Source: an uncultured Bacteroidota bacterium
GTDB lineage: Bacteria; Bacteroidota; Bacteroidia; Chitinophagales; Chitinophagaceae
NCBI GenBank assembly: GCA_903881265.1
Contig: CAIRSV010000012.1
Span: 1-6,541 of the forward strand
Direction of reading: 5' to 3'
Length of the DNA: 6,541 bases
Part shown: positions 1 through 5,835 of the stretch, in pieces
Layout of the letters: the number at the start of each line of letters is the position of its first letter
Numbering within the stretch: the stretch's first letter is position 1
Program-made: the position numbers and the translations under genes
Notes under the pieces: model-generated
The model's database searches: none
What the model saw: the letters and a program-made list of their open reading frames with translations, nothing else
Told to the model about the DNA's origin: nothing

Positions 1-28
1 AAAATATACATTGAACGGGGTCGAACTT

Positions 29-51
29 AATCTGATTCAAGGAATCTGATT
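29..51. repeat. imperfect inverted repeat, also a 9-bp direct repeat
   Basis: The nonamer AATCTGATT occurs at 29-37 and again at 43-51. Because GATTC (34-38) is followed by AAG and then GAATC (42-46), the same stretch also folds as a hairpin: a 5-bp inner stem, one T/T mismatch (33 against 47), then a 4-bp outer stem (29-32 with 48-51). It is not followed by a T-run on either strand, so it is not a classical intrinsic terminator. It could be an mRNA 3'-end structure, a protein site or chance. Confidence 0.4.
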
Positions 52-105
52 GTGAAAGAGATTTGGGAGTTTATTTTTCTTCAAATCTAAAGTGGAAACA
101 ACATA

Positions 106-165
106 TTATTTCGTGTACATCAAAAGCAAACTCAATATCCAAAATATCACTTGATGTATTTCCAT
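106..165 (-). pseudogene. possible truncated start of nuoJ (19 codons)
   Basis: An ATG at 165-163, 13 nt after the nuoI stop codon, opens a frame reading MEIHQVIFWILSLLLMYTK and then TAA (108-106). The pattern M-x-I-x-Q-x-I-F-x-x-L-S followed by hydrophobic residues resembles the first membrane helix of NuoJ, the complex I subunit normally encoded right after nuoI. The stretch AGAGCAAGG just upstream could serve as a weak ribosome binding site. A normal NuoJ is about 160-200 residues with five helices; nothing downstream in any frame continues it, so if this is nuoJ it is broken after the first dozen residues. It could also be a chance frame, a small membrane peptide, or an assembly junction. 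The identification rests on 12 residues and gene position only. Confidence 0.35.
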
Positions 166-178
166 AACCTTGCTCTAA

Positions 179-712
179 TTAATGTTGTGTACTTTTTTCT
201 TTCTTATGTTCCATCTCAGCTGTCATCGGAATCAGCAAATCATCCTTCTTATAAATAAATCCTTTGCGATCATAGTTTGCTGGCGCGAAGGTCTGCGAAA
301 GATAAATAGCATCTTTAGGACAAGCCTCTTCGCATAATCCACAGAAAATGCAACGCAGCATATTAATCTCATAATTAGCCGCATATTTCTCCTCACGATA
401 CAAATTCGATTCGGATGGCAAACGCTCAGCCGACTCCATCGTAATTGCTTCCGCAGGACACGATAACGCACATAAGCCACAAGCCGTGCATCGCTCGCGT
501 CCTTCTTCGTCACGATTCAATACGTGCAAACCACGAAAGGTAGAACTGAAAGGGCGTTTAACTTCAGGGTAATTAATCGTAGGGCGTTTGATAAACATAT
601 GCCCCAAGGTAATCTTAAGCCCTTTGGCAATAGCAGGTAGATACATACGCTCCATAAACGTCATCGGCTGACGATCCACTTCTTTTGCTTTATTTGAAAT
701 ATTATACGTCAT
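179..712 (-). CDS. nuoI: NADH-quinone oxidoreductase subunit I
   Basis: This 177-residue protein is the NuoI/TYKY subunit of respiratory complex I. It sits in the peripheral arm and carries iron-sulfur clusters N6a and N6b, which pass electrons from the NADH-oxidising module towards NuoB and the quinone site. Two complete 4Fe-4S ferredoxin motifs are visible: CTACGLCALSCP with Cys75, 78, 81 and 85, and CIFCGLCEEACP with Cys121, 124, 127 and 131. All eight ligands are present. The N-terminal part (about 20-60, with ITLGHMF and the RGLHVL segment) is the usual amphipathic region that docks on the membrane arm, and the charged tail after 150 is typical. Length is normal for the family. The ATG lies 3 nt after the nuoH stop codon, so the two genes share one transcript and probably couple translation. 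Identification is secure. Confidence 0.97.
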   Translation of the reverse strand: MTYNISNKAKEVDRQPMTFMERMYLPAIAKGLKITLGHMFIKRPTINYPEVKRPFSSTFRGLHVLNRDEEGRERCTACGLCALSCPAEAITMESAERLPSESNLYREEKYAANYEINMLRCIFCGLCEEACPKDAIYLSQTFAPANYDRKGFIYKKDDLLIPMTAEMEHKKEKSTQH

Positions 713-715
713 AAT

Positions 716-1810
716 TTACTTGTCGTTAAAGAAATATAAAATCACACCACCTGTTAACAGCATATTGAATAAAGCCAATGGTATCAAGCTTTTCCAACCT
801 AGATTCATCAACTGATCATAACGAAAACGAGGTAAGGTCCATCGGATAAACATAAAGAATAAAATGAAACAAATAGCTTTACCTAACAAGGCCATCACAC
901 CAATCAGCGATACCATCAAGGGTGATACGTGTGCCGCTACATAATCCATACCCGGATAGTTATATCCTCCGAAGAACAATGAGCTTAGTATCACCGAACT
1001 GATAAACATATTGATATATTCAGCGAACAGATAGAAACCAAGTTTCATCGAACTATATTCGGTATGATAGCCACCAATCAATTCACTTTCACATTCTGCT
1101 AAATCAAATGGAGCCCTGTTCAACTCAGCAAAAGCACATATAATGAAAATCAAAAAGGCTAGCGGCTGTTTGAAGAAATTCCACGTAAAATAACCCCCTT
1201 CCCATATCCATCCACCATGCCAAAAACCGTGTTGTTGGTCAACAATTTCACGCATACTTAAACTACCCGTCATCATGACCAAGGCAATCAAACTAATCCC
1301 CATTGCCAGTTCGTATGAAATCGCCTGCGATGCCGCACGCAATCCACTCATCAACGAAAATTTATTATTCGATGCCCACGCGCCTATCATAATACCATAG
1401 ACACCCAGACTCACCACACCAAAAATAAACAGCACACCAATATTGATATCGGCCACCTGCAAACTAATCACACTGCCATCTGCTTTCGGAATATCAGGCC
1501 CCCAAGGAATGACAGCACTTGTCATACAAGCCATCAGCATCGCAATCGAAGGACCAAGTACAAAGAGAAATTTAGAACTTACAGCCGGAATGATTTCTTC
1601 TTTCATGAAAAGTTTCAAGCCATCGGCTAATGGTTGAAACAAACCAAAAGGACCCGCTCGCATTGGGCCTCGCCTGTCTTGCATAATGGCGGCCACCTTA
1701 CGTTCGGCCCAAGTACTATACATGGCTATTCCAAGTGATGCACCCAAAATAACGGCAACTAAAATAACCTTTTCTAGTATCAATGAAAGCGAAATTGCCA
1801 GTAAAATCAT
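716..1810 (-). CDS. nuoH: NADH-quinone oxidoreductase subunit H
   Basis: NuoH (ND1 homologue) is the complex I membrane subunit that forms much of the quinone-binding tunnel beside the peripheral arm. From the ATG at 1810 it has 364 residues and about eight hydrophobic segments. The family signatures are clear: AERKVAAIMQDRRGP (about 35-49) leading into GLFQPLADGLKLFMKEEIIP, and the acidic quinone loop beginning NRAPFDLAECESEL and ending GGYHTEYSSMK (about 231-256). The frame is open to an ATG at 1927, which would add 39 residues. I prefer 1810 because family members begin directly with the first helix, because the extra stretch is not conserved-looking, and because a TAnnTTTG promoter element at 1838-1831 lies inside the extension. 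It is followed after 3 nt by nuoI. In many Bacteroidota nuoG precedes nuoH; here a divergent receptor gene takes that place. Confidence 0.96.
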   Translation of the reverse strand: MILLAISLSLILEKVILVAVILGASLGIAMYSTWAERKVAAIMQDRRGPMRAGPFGLFQPLADGLKLFMKEEIIPAVSSKFLFVLGPSIAMLMACMTSAVIPWGPDIPKADGSVISLQVADINIGVLFIFGVVSLGVYGIMIGAWASNNKFSLMSGLRAASQAISYELAMGISLIALVMMTGSLSMREIVDQQHGFWHGGWIWEGGYFTWNFFKQPLAFLIFIICAFAELNRAPFDLAECESELIGGYHTEYSSMKLGFYLFAEYINMFISSVILSSLFFGGYNYPGMDYVAAHVSPLMVSLIGVMALLGKAICFILFFMFIRWTLPRFRYDQLMNLGWKSLIPLALFNMLLTGGVILYFFNDK

Positions 1811-1990
1811 GAAGATGAAAATTGAAGGACCAAAAGTAAAGAAAGAAAGGGAATTTATTTGCCTTTGTGCGTGTTTTTCGGCAACAAAATTCTTCCTTGA
1901 AATGATTCGCTCGTGTGATGTAATCACTCAAAGGAACTATGATTCGTCTTTTGTTTCATCGAAATACTTTTTTCGCCTTACTTTCGTTTG
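1811..1990. promoter_or_regulatory. divergent intergenic region between nuoH and the receptor gene
   Basis: These 180 bp separate the start codons of two diverging genes and must hold both promoters. For nuoH the minus strand has a clear -7 element (separate entry). For the receptor, the plus strand shows only imperfect matches to TAnnTTTG: TACTTTTT at 1965-1972 and TACTTTCG at 1979-1986, neither with a TTG at the expected 19-21 bp upstream. If the second is used, the receptor would more likely start at the ATG at 2000 than at 1991. No operator or strong inverted repeat was recognised. A minus-strand reading frame extends through part of this region to 1927 but is judged untranslated. Confidence 0.55.
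1831..1838 (-). promoter_or_regulatory. -7 promoter element of nuoHI
   Basis: Read on the minus strand, 1838-1831 is TACTTTTG, a full match to the Bacteroidota -7 consensus TAnnTTTG. It ends 20 nt before the ATG at 1810, a spacing that gives a short leader. No TTG is present about 20 bp upstream, so the -33 half is poor. Its position inside the longer nuoH open frame argues that translation begins at 1810 and not at 1927, and that nuoHI has its own promoter. Confidence 0.5.
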
Positions 1991-4474
1991 ATGTTCCGTA
2001 TGTATAGACTTGCAACCCTGCTCATTTTGCTGACCGTATCCCTGTTGGGACAGACAACAATAAATGCTCAATCGCAGAAAAATACTAGCACCTTACAAGG
2101 CAAGGTCCTCAATGAAAAAGGTGATCCTATTGAGTTGGCCACGGTGGCTGTAAAAGGCCTTTCGGGAGGCACTAAAACCGATGCAAACGGATTCTTCAGC
2201 CTTACTATCCCATCGGATAAGAATGTGCAAGTGGCATTCAGTTCTATTGGCTTTGATGTAAAAATTATGACAAAACGACTCGCTTTTGGCGACACGGCTT
2301 CGGTAACCATTACCCTAAAATCAAATGCCAAGCTTTTTAAAGATGTCACTATCCGCGATAATAAAAAGCGCAATCAGGCCGGCAATGTGGCTATCAATTA
2401 TAAGATGCACAACCTCTTGCCTAGCGCGGTGGGCGGCATCGAAGGCTTATTAAAAATATTTTTGAGCAACAACAACGAGCTAACCTCACAATACAATGTA
2501 CGTGGTGGCAACTTCGACGAAAATCTTGTGTATATCAATGACTTTGAAGTCTACCGCCCGTTTTTAGTACGAAGCGGCCAGCAAGAAGGACTGAGTGTCA
2601 TCAACCCCGATTTGGTAGGTGGGGTCAATTTCTCAACCGGTGGCTTTCAGGCCAAGTATGGCGACAAGATGAGCAGCGTGCTCGATATCACCTATAAACG
2701 ACCGAAGGAATTTGGCGGAAGTGTCACAATGAGTATGTTGGGATTAGGGGCGCATCTCGAAGGAGTGGGCTTAAAAAATCGCTTATCATATTCAATCGGT
2801 GTACGTCAGAAATCGAATCAATATCTATTGCAAGCACAACAAACCAAAGGCGTGTACAACCCAACCTTTACCGATGTGCAGACCTATATCAACTATCAGT
2901 TCAATACCGATTGGCAAATCGATGTCTTTGGTAATTACGCCCGTAACCGTTTTGATTTTCAACCTGAAAGTTCTACCCAAAGTTTTGGTCTCATTAATAA
3001 AGCCTTTCAGTTGCGCACTGTCTACAGCGGGTCTGAGACCGACAAATTCGATTCGCGTTATGGCGGCATATCAACTACCTATACACCAAACGACAATACA
3101 ACCTTAAAACTTATTGCCTCAGCTTTTCAAACGAACGAAGCAGAAACCTATGACATTCAAGGCGAATATCTATTGGGTGAAATTGAAACTGATTTGGGCA
3201 AAACCACATTCGGTGATATCAAATATGCATTGGGCACCGGTCTGATTCACAGCTATGCAAGAAACTACCTAAATGTAAATGTTGCTAATATCGGATTGAA
3301 AGGCTCGCACGACAAGAAACGGCATTTTATCCAATGGGGGCTCAATACTGAAATCATTCATATTACCGACAAGCTCAACGAATGGGAACGTCGTGATAGT
3401 GCTGGTTTTTCGCAGCCTGCCAATGACACCGCCCTGCTGATGTCAACACGTTATAAGAGTGCGCAAGATTTTGCCTACACACGTTTTAATGGGTTTATTC
3501 AAGATAATATCGCTTTCGATTCTATCGGATTGGTGATCACAGGTGGTGTGCGTTTTAATTACAATCTGCTCAATTCCGAATTATTGATCAGCCCTCGTGT
3601 GCAACTCTCGTGGAAACCCAAGTGGACAAAAGATATCATCTTTCGTGCGGCAACAGGTATTTATAGTCAGCCTCCTTTTTACAGAGAAATGCGTAACCTC
3701 GATGGTAGTGTGAATCTTGATTTGAAAGCGCAAAAATCATATCATGCTGTAGCCGGTGCCGATTATAATTTCAAAGCCTTTGGCGACCGCCCATTTAAAT
3801 TTACCACCGAGCTGTATTATAAGTATATGTGGAACTTGGTGCCATATGAATACGACAATGTGCGTATCCGTTATTTTGGTAAAAATATGGCCAAAGGCTA
3901 TGCTTATGGAATCGAAGGAAGGCTGTATGGCGATATCGTCAAGAATGCCGAATCGTGGGTGAGTTTGGGTATTATGAAAACCGCCGAAGACCTCAACGAT
4001 GATGTGGTATTTATTAAAAGTAAGGCCACAGGTGCCGACAGTACCTCATTTCATCCGGGGTATATACCGCGTCCTACGGATTCACGAGTCAGTTTTGGTT
4101 TATTCTTTTCGGATTATCTACCGGGCAATAAGAATTTTAAATTATTCCTCAACGGATTGTATTCGACTGGATTACCATTTGGACCACCCGATCAAAACCG
4201 CTATGCCGATACCTTGCGCATACCAAGCTATAAACGAGTTGATATTGGTTTTTCATCCCTATTACTCGATGGCGCCCGCAAGGACAGACCACGTTATAGT
4301 TTTTTCAACAATATTAAAACAATGTGGTTGAGTTTGGAAGTCTTTAATTTGTTAGGCATCCAAAACACCTTATCGTATTTGTGGATACAAGATCAAAGTA
4401 GCGGTCGTACCTATGCCGTTCCGAATCGACTGACCAAACGATTATTGAATCTCAAACTAGTGACGAGCTTTTAG
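1991..4474 (+). CDS. TonB-dependent outer-membrane receptor with carboxypeptidase-regulatory-like domain
   Basis: This 827-residue protein is an outer-membrane transporter energised by TonB-ExbB-ExbD; its ligand cannot be read from sequence. Residues 1-26 form a signal peptide (basic start, hydrophobic run ATLLILLTVSLLG, likely cut after TINA). Residues about 34-112 form the carboxypeptidase-regulatory-like beta-sandwich common in Bacteroidota (LQGKVLNEKGDPIELATV ... TDANGFFSL). The plug domain follows at about 140-235 with the strongly conserved segment SQYNVRGGNFDENLVYIND and the stretch RSGQQEGLSVINPDLVGG. The remainder is a beta-barrel ending in a C-terminal phenylalanine, the usual assembly signal. 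There is no SusD partner downstream, so it is not a standard SusCD pair, and the length (about 800) is shorter than SusC. The segment where plug domains usually have LPGV reads KIFLSNNNEL. A TTG at 1988 is in frame directly before the ATG at 1991; ATG at 2000 is also possible. Confidence 0.93.
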   Translation: MFRMYRLATLLILLTVSLLGQTTINAQSQKNTSTLQGKVLNEKGDPIELATVAVKGLSGGTKTDANGFFSLTIPSDKNVQVAFSSIGFDVKIMTKRLAFGDTASVTITLKSNAKLFKDVTIRDNKKRNQAGNVAINYKMHNLLPSAVGGIEGLLKIFLSNNNELTSQYNVRGGNFDENLVYINDFEVYRPFLVRSGQQEGLSVINPDLVGGVNFSTGGFQAKYGDKMSSVLDITYKRPKEFGGSVTMSMLGLGAHLEGVGLKNRLSYSIGVRQKSNQYLLQAQQTKGVYNPTFTDVQTYINYQFNTDWQIDVFGNYARNRFDFQPESSTQSFGLINKAFQLRTVYSGSETDKFDSRYGGISTTYTPNDNTTLKLIASAFQTNEAETYDIQGEYLLGEIETDLGKTTFGDIKYALGTGLIHSYARNYLNVNVANIGLKGSHDKKRHFIQWGLNTEIIHITDKLNEWERRDSAGFSQPANDTALLMSTRYKSAQDFAYTRFNGFIQDNIAFDSIGLVITGGVRFNYNLLNSELLISPRVQLSWKPKWTKDIIFRAATGIYSQPPFYREMRNLDGSVNLDLKAQKSYHAVAGADYNFKAFGDRPFKFTTELYYKYMWNLVPYEYDNVRIRYFGKNMAKGYAYGIEGRLYGDIVKNAESWVSLGIMKTAEDLNDDVVFIKSKATGADSTSFHPGYIPRPTDSRVSFGLFFSDYLPGNKNFKLFLNGLYSTGLPFGPPDQNRYADTLRIPSYKRVDIGFSSLLLDGARKDRPRYSFFNNIKTMWLSLEVFNLLGIQNTLSYLWIQDQSSGRTYAVPNRLTKRLLNLKLVTSF

Positions 4475-4519
4475 GTAGTTGCGCGTATTCCTCTTGAATG
4501 CCTGATATACCCCCCTTCC

Positions 4520-4792
4520 GAAGTACCCCCTCCCACTTCTGAACTGGCAAAGTGCACTTCCGAACTAGGCGGACGGAGCTCTATACACACATGACGGTGC
4601 TTGGAACTGAGTAGGCGGAGTGTGGAAGTAAATTTCCGCAGTGCTGAACTGAGCGGACGGAGGTCTGAACAAAAATGACGAAGATTGGAACCAAATGACC
4701 GGAGTGCTGAACTGAGCGGATTCAGTTTTTAACTCGGATGATTCAGTTCAGACATCACGCGGTGTAGTTCTGAGGTGGGTCAACTACTTTCT
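4520..4792. repeat. degenerate 21-bp tandem array, 13 units without indels
   Basis: Cutting the sequence every 21 bp from 4520 gives thirteen units starting at 4520, 4541, 4562, 4583, 4604, 4625, 4646, 4667, 4688, 4709, 4730, 4751 and 4772. My column count gives the consensus GAACT, five variable bases, GACG, one variable base, then AGTTCT. Best columns are position 1 G (11 of 13), 2 A (12), 3 A (11), 5 T (10), 16 A (11), 17 G (10) and 19 T (10). No insertion or deletion is needed. The 18-mer AGTGCTGAACTGAGCGGA occurs at 4640-4657 and 4703-4720, three periods apart; GCGGACGGAG occurs at 4569-4578 and 4653-4662, four periods apart. Unit junctions approach the dyad AGTTC-n-GAACT, with perfect TTCnGAA at 4516-4522, 4537-4543 and 4558-4564. 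A weak extra unit may lie on each side (4499-4519, 4793-4813). It is not CRISPR: there are no unique spacers. Function is unknown. Confidence 0.85.
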
Positions 4793-4828
4793 ACGCTCAG
4801 TCGTTCGAAATTCTCTACTAGAAAGCCA

Positions 4829-4859
4829 TTGCCACAGGCTAAAAAAACGAGTACATTTG
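4829..4859 (+). promoter_or_regulatory. Bacteroidota-type promoter of the methyltransferase gene
   Basis: TTG at 4829-4831 is followed by exactly 20 bp and then TACATTTG at 4852-4859, a full match to the Bacteroidota primary sigma factor consensus (-33 TTG, -7 TAnnTTTG). Transcription would begin a few bases after 4859, giving a leader of about 15-20 nt before the ATG at 4884. This decides the start: the in-frame TTG at 4857 lies inside the -7 element and would not be in the mRNA. The 21-bp array ends 36 bp upstream of the TTG. Confidence 0.7.
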
Positions 4860-4883
4860 CGTCTGTCAATTCACAACGTTCAC

Positions 4884-5732
4884 ATGATCAAACAACTGTA
4901 TCGTTTCCTCAGTCCGAAATTCCAAAATCTGTTTTTAGATTACCCAGTCGATTTTAAACCACGTTACGGTCACGGCAAACCACCACATACTGCCTTGTAC
5001 GACATCATAGCGGCTAATCGTGATACCTATCAATATCTGCTGTCGAAGGCGCTCGATTTAAAAGAACATATATGGGAAATCAAGGAGGCGAAACGTGAGC
5101 GCGATACCACAAAACCAGGTTGGAACAACGGCTTCTTACCCGGGCTTGATATCATTGGTATTTATACAATGCTCGCTGAATTTAAACCTAAAAAATACAT
5201 CGAAATTGGATCGGGCAATTCCACGAAGGTGGCATATAAAGCCAAACAAGAACAGCAGCTTAGCACAGAAATTATTTCGATAGACCCAATGCCACGTGCC
5301 GAGATAGATCAATTGGCCGATGCGGTGATTCGTCAACCCTTTGAAAATATCGACTTGAATCTTCTGTATACATTAGACGAAAACGATATCCTCTTTGTCG
5401 ATAATTCGCATCGCATTCTCCCTAATTCGGATGCGATGGTCTTTTTTATGGACATCTTACCTAAATTAAAAAAAGGCGTTATCGTGCATATCCACGATGT
5501 GTATTTGCCGTATGATTATCCGCAATTTATGTGCGACCGTTTTTATTCCGAGCAATACGGGCTCGCCTTTTATTTGTTGGCTAATCCAACAAAATACGAA
5601 ACCCTCTTACCCAATTTTTTCATAGCGGAAGACCCCGTATTAGCGGCAACGATAGCACCAATTTGGCAACATGAAAACCTTAGCCACGTCGAAAAACACG
5701 GCGGTTCGTTTTGGTTACGAATAGCAGCATGA
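4884..5732 (+). CDS. class I SAM-dependent methyltransferase (Methyltransf_24-like)
   Basis: This 282-residue soluble protein has a Rossmann-type SAM-binding fold. Motif I is YIEIGSGNST (about 105-114), the usual glycine-rich loop contacting SAM; the next strand ends in SIDPMPR (132-138), where the acidic residue would bind the ribose. The segment DILFVDNSH (168-176) with the later GVIVHIHDVYLPYDYP (198-213) matches the Methyltransf_24 pattern seen in transferases of surface sugar and secondary metabolism clusters. There is no signal peptide or membrane segment. The about 90 residues before motif I are a family-specific N-terminal part. Substrate cannot be inferred: neighbours are a receptor and a PDH subunit, with no glycosyltransferase nearby. 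An in-frame TTG at 4857 would add nine residues but lies in the promoter, so the ATG at 4884 is used; there is no Shine-Dalgarno sequence, as usual in this phylum. Confidence 0.85.
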   Translation: MIKQLYRFLSPKFQNLFLDYPVDFKPRYGHGKPPHTALYDIIAANRDTYQYLLSKALDLKEHIWEIKEAKRERDTTKPGWNNGFLPGLDIIGIYTMLAEFKPKKYIEIGSGNSTKVAYKAKQEQQLSTEIISIDPMPRAEIDQLADAVIRQPFENIDLNLLYTLDENDILFVDNSHRILPNSDAMVFFMDILPKLKKGVIVHIHDVYLPYDYPQFMCDRFYSEQYGLAFYLLANPTKYETLLPNFFIAEDPVLAATIAPIWQHENLSHVEKHGGSFWLRIAA

Positions 5733-5782
5733 TAGGCCATTTAACTACCTCTATTTTTTCGCTTGCCTATTCATTGGCTTAC

Positions 5783-5831
5783 AAAAAAAACTGCGCAGGC
5801 ATCCGATTCGATTCAACAGAACACCAATCGG
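5783..5831 (-). terminator. possible terminator of the E2 gene
   Basis: On the minus strand, a few bases after the E2 stop codon, CCGATT (5831-5826) can pair with AATCGG (5808-5803) across a 17-nt loop. Twelve bases later, after the palindrome CTGCGCAG (5798-5791), comes a run of eight T (5790-5783). The T-run and the convergent setting suggest transcription end, but the stem is short and not adjacent to the T-run, so this is weak. Confidence 0.3.
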
Positions 5832-5835
5832 TTCA

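Larger units (their letters stand above)
1..178. other. AT-rich region without an intact gene
   Basis: No complete gene is visible in any frame. The plus-strand frames all close within about 16 codons at the left edge. On the minus strand there is only the short nuoJ-like start described separately, and an overlapping 35-codon open frame (178-74, stop 73-71) that follows the nuoI stop codon in the same frame but has no start codon of its own. An imperfect inverted repeat sits at 29-51. The stretch looks more AT-rich than the neighbouring genes, which fits intergenic or decaying sequence. No T-run follows a hairpin on the minus strand, so no clear terminator for nuoHI is visible here. Confidence 0.6.
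4475..4883. other. intergenic region with repeat array and promoter
   Basis: This 409-bp spacer lies between two plus-strand genes. It holds three parts: a short C-rich stretch (about 4508-4530, with TACCCCC at 4508-4514 and 4524-4530), the 21-bp repeat array (4520-4792), and the methyltransferase promoter (4829-4859). No intrinsic terminator for the receptor gene was seen: no hairpin with a T-run follows 4474. No convincing coding frame exists; the plus-strand frames through the array are interrupted repeatedly by TGA, and the longest minus-strand frame in phase with the repeat covers only about seven units. Confidence 0.75.

Noticed and set aside
1811..1927. 39-residue N-terminal extension of NuoH
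   Set aside because: Not expected in the family, charged and unlike a membrane helix start, and it contains the probable -7 promoter element.
1988..1990. TTG as start of the receptor gene
   Set aside because: An ATG follows immediately at 1991 and another at 2000 directly before the signal peptide; the TTG adds only one residue and has no supporting ribosome binding site.
4541..4740. Array as a coding heptad-repeat protein
   Set aside because: 21 bp equals seven codons, but on the plus strand the GAA-phased frame meets TGA in units 4583 and 4667, and the other frames have TGA in the GAACTGA motif itself. The minus strand is open for only about seven units, between an in-phase TGA and TAG, with no supporting start.
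4520..4792. CRISPR-like array
   Set aside because: Units are directly adjacent, degenerate and 21 bp long, with no invariant repeat alternating with unique spacers and no cas genes nearby.
5732..5759. Intrinsic terminator for the methyltransferase gene
   Set aside because: ATAG at 5732-5735 can pair with CTAT at 5751-5754 just before a six-T run (5754-5759), but the stem is four to five pairs with a bulge and starts inside the stop codon. Too weak to list as a feature.
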